Of a DNA stretch of 7,935 bases, positions 6,835-7,935 are shown piece after piece. The position numbers were made by a program, and so were the translations under genes. A model generated the notes under the pieces. It saw nothing but the letters and a program-made list of their open reading frames with translations, was not told where the DNA came from and made no database searches. The stretch's first letter is position 1. Every line of letters begins with the position of its first letter. The DNA is from Phycisphaerales bacterium (lineage in GTDB: Bacteria > Planctomycetota > Phycisphaerae > Phycisphaerales > SM1A02). The stretch lies in assembly GCA_007127615.1 (NCBI GenBank), contig SKZB01000489.1:1-7935 (forward strand), given 5' to 3'.

Positions 6835-6873
6835 CCGGCCGGATCCCAACGGGGTCCGGCCGGTTTTCCTTTT
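6835..6873 (+). terminator. Rho-independent terminator after the porin gene
   Basis: A 13-bp stem pairs 6835-6847 (CCGGCCGGATCCC) with 6851-6863 (GGGGTCCGGCCGG), broken only by one T-G wobble, around a three-base AAC loop. It is followed by TTTTCCTTTT (6864-6873). It ends the porin transcript 79 bases past the stop codon and separates it from the pstS promoter, so pstS is expected to be transcribed on its own. Confidence 0.9.
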
Positions 6874-6886
6874 GGTCCTGCAAATC

Positions 6887-6939
6887 ATGCGCAAGCCGCG
6901 CATGAGCTGAACGAAATCTGAACGCAGTCCGGAAAAAAT
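6887..6939 (+). promoter_or_regulatory. Pho-regulated promoter of pstS with perfect CTGAACG repeat
   Basis: ATGCGCAA (6887-6894) precedes a perfect direct repeat at 6907-6924, CTGAACG-AAAT-CTGAACG: identical 7-mers at an 11-bp pitch with an A/T spacer, which is PhoB-box geometry. Nine bases past the second copy is an A-rich -10 candidate, AAAAAT (6934-6939). The box sits about 90 bases before the pstS start codon. This is the best of the three Pho-box-like sites in the window. Confidence 0.65.
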
Positions 6940-7015
6940 TCCCCCAGTGAAGAAAGTCATCCTCGACCGACTCTCCGTTCGAGCGGTCCCACACCAAAAG
7001 AAGGAAATGAAACCC

Positions 7016-7935
7016 ATGAGGAAATTCAACCAGATCCTGTTCGCCAGCGTGATCGCCGGCTTCGGTGCCAGCATCGCCCTCGCCGATGACGAAGCCCCCA
7101 GCGTCGACCCCAATCTCCCGGCCTACGAGCGCGTTTCCGGCATCTCCGGCAACCTCAGCTCGATCGGCTCGGACACCCTCAACAACCTGATGACGCTCTG
7201 GGCCGAAGAATTCCGCGGCTTCTACCCCAACGTCAACATTCAGATCCAGGGTGCCGGTACCTCCACCGCGCCCCCCGCGGTCACCGAAGGCACCGCGAAC
7301 TTCGGCCCGATGAGCCGCGGCATGCGAGAAGGCGAGATCCAGTCCTTCGAAGAGCGGCACGGCTACCCGCCCACGCTCGTTCCCGTCGCCATCGACACCA
7401 TCGCGGTCTACGTGCACCGTGACAACCCGATCGAAGGCCTCTCCCTTCAGCAGGTCGACGCGATCTTCTCCGCCACCCGCCGCTGCGGCCATGACAGTGA
7501 CATCACCCGCTGGGGCCAGGTCGACATGACCGGCGCCTGGCGCAACCGCGATATCACCCTCTACAGCCGTAACGCCGTCTCCGGCACCTACGGCTTCTTC
7601 CGCCAGCACGCCCTCTGCGATGGTGACTTCAAGAGCTCCATCAACGAGCAGCCCGGCTCCGCTTCCGTCGTTCAGGGCGTCAGCGAAACCATCGGCGGTA
7701 TCGGCTACTCCGGCATCGGCTACCGCACCAGCGGCGTCCGCGTCGTCCCGCTCGCCCGTGAGCACGGCTCGACGCCCGTCATGCCCACCGGTGAAACCGC
7801 CTCCAGCGGCGAATACCCCCTCGCCCGCTTCCTCTACCTCGCCATCAACAAGCACCCCAACCGCGACCTCAGCCCGCGTGACCGCGAGTTCCTGAAGATG
7901 GTGCTCAGCAAGCAGGGCCAGGAAGTCGTGAACCG
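7016..7935 (+). CDS. pstS: Phosphate ABC transporter substrate-binding protein PstS (C-terminus cut by window edge)
   Basis: The first 306 residues of a periplasmic phosphate-binding protein; it runs off the right edge, probably lacking only some 20-50 residues. A signal peptide spans about 1-23 ([17 protein letters not shown], cleavage likely after ALA, before DDEAPS); no lipobox Cys, so it is soluble in the periplasm. Phosphate-site segments typical of the family are visible: GSDTLNNL (51-58), [11 protein letters not shown] (79-89) with NFGPMSR (95-101), and [12 protein letters not shown] (184-195), followed by [12 protein letters not shown] and [10 protein letters not shown]. Two cysteines, C157 and C201, could pair. 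Of two in-frame ATGs (7007 and 7016) I prefer 7016: the AAGGA at 7001-7005 is ten bases from it but only one from the other. It should feed a PstCAB transporter encoded further right. Leu and Val codons are strongly C-ending, suggesting high expression. Confidence 0.93.
   Translation, partial: MRKFNQILFASVIAGFGASIALADDEAPSVDPNLPAYERVSGISGNLSSIGSDTLNNLMTLWAEEFRGFYPNVNIQIQGAGTSTAPPAVTEGTANFGPMSRGMREGEIQSFEERHGYPPTLVPVAIDTIAVYVHRDNPIEGLSLQQVDAIFSATRRCGHDSDITRWGQVDMTGAWRNRDITLYSRNAVSGTYGFFRQHALCDGDFKSSINEQPGSASVVQGVSETIGGIGYSGIGYRTSGVRVVPLAREHGSTPVMPTGETASSGEYPLARFLYLAINKHPNRDLSPRDREFLKMVLSKQGQEVVN

Noticed and set aside
6725..7855. A 376-codon minus-strand open frame opposite pstS and across the terminator
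   Set aside because: It crosses the strong terminator and promoter, has the same antisense composition, and the plus strand is an unmistakable PstS.

Overview
The window comes from a GC-rich Gram-negative bacterium. An OprO/OprP-type outer-membrane porin and a porin C-terminus ending in Phe imply an outer membrane. My best guess is a planctomycete, perhaps of the Phycisphaerae type. This rests on remembered likeness of the porin N-terminal region and the membrane-anchored peptide-binding protein, and on RRHEGTEAR-like intergenic repeats, not on a search, so treat it as low to moderate confidence.

Layout. On the minus strand (1-2134) a large family-5 (oligopeptide/dipeptide type) ABC substrate-binding protein is followed by the first 56 codons of an OppB/DppB-type permease, the start of a peptide-type importer operon that leaves the window on the left. 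A divergent intergenic region (2135-2438) holds a hairpin-forming palindrome in the leader of the binding-protein gene and the promoter of the next operon. On the plus strand lie a PhoB-type response regulator (2439-3170) and a PhoR-type histidine kinase with an extracytoplasmic sensor domain, HAMP and PAS (3211-5010). A 399-base spacer (5011-5409) carries short tandem repeats and a promoter. It is followed by an OprO/OprP-family porin (5410-6756), a strong intrinsic terminator (6835-6873), another promoter, and a PstS phosphate-binding protein (7016 to the right edge, truncated).

How they work together. The plus-strand genes read as a phosphate-starvation module: PhoR senses, PhoB regulates, the porin admits phosphate or other anions through the outer membrane, and PstS captures phosphate in the periplasm for a Pst ABC transporter presumably encoded beyond the right edge. 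The main non-obvious result is a shared cis-element. All three plus-strand promoters carry direct repeats of a CTGAACG-like half-site at an 11-bp pitch, the geometry of a Pho box but with a different half-site sequence from the E. coli CTGTCAT. Each is preceded by a (T/A)TGCGCAA motif at a compatible helical phase. I see no sign of a defence system, mobile element, CRISPR array or RNA gene. The window looks like an ordinary core nutrient-uptake region with an interesting regulatory layer.
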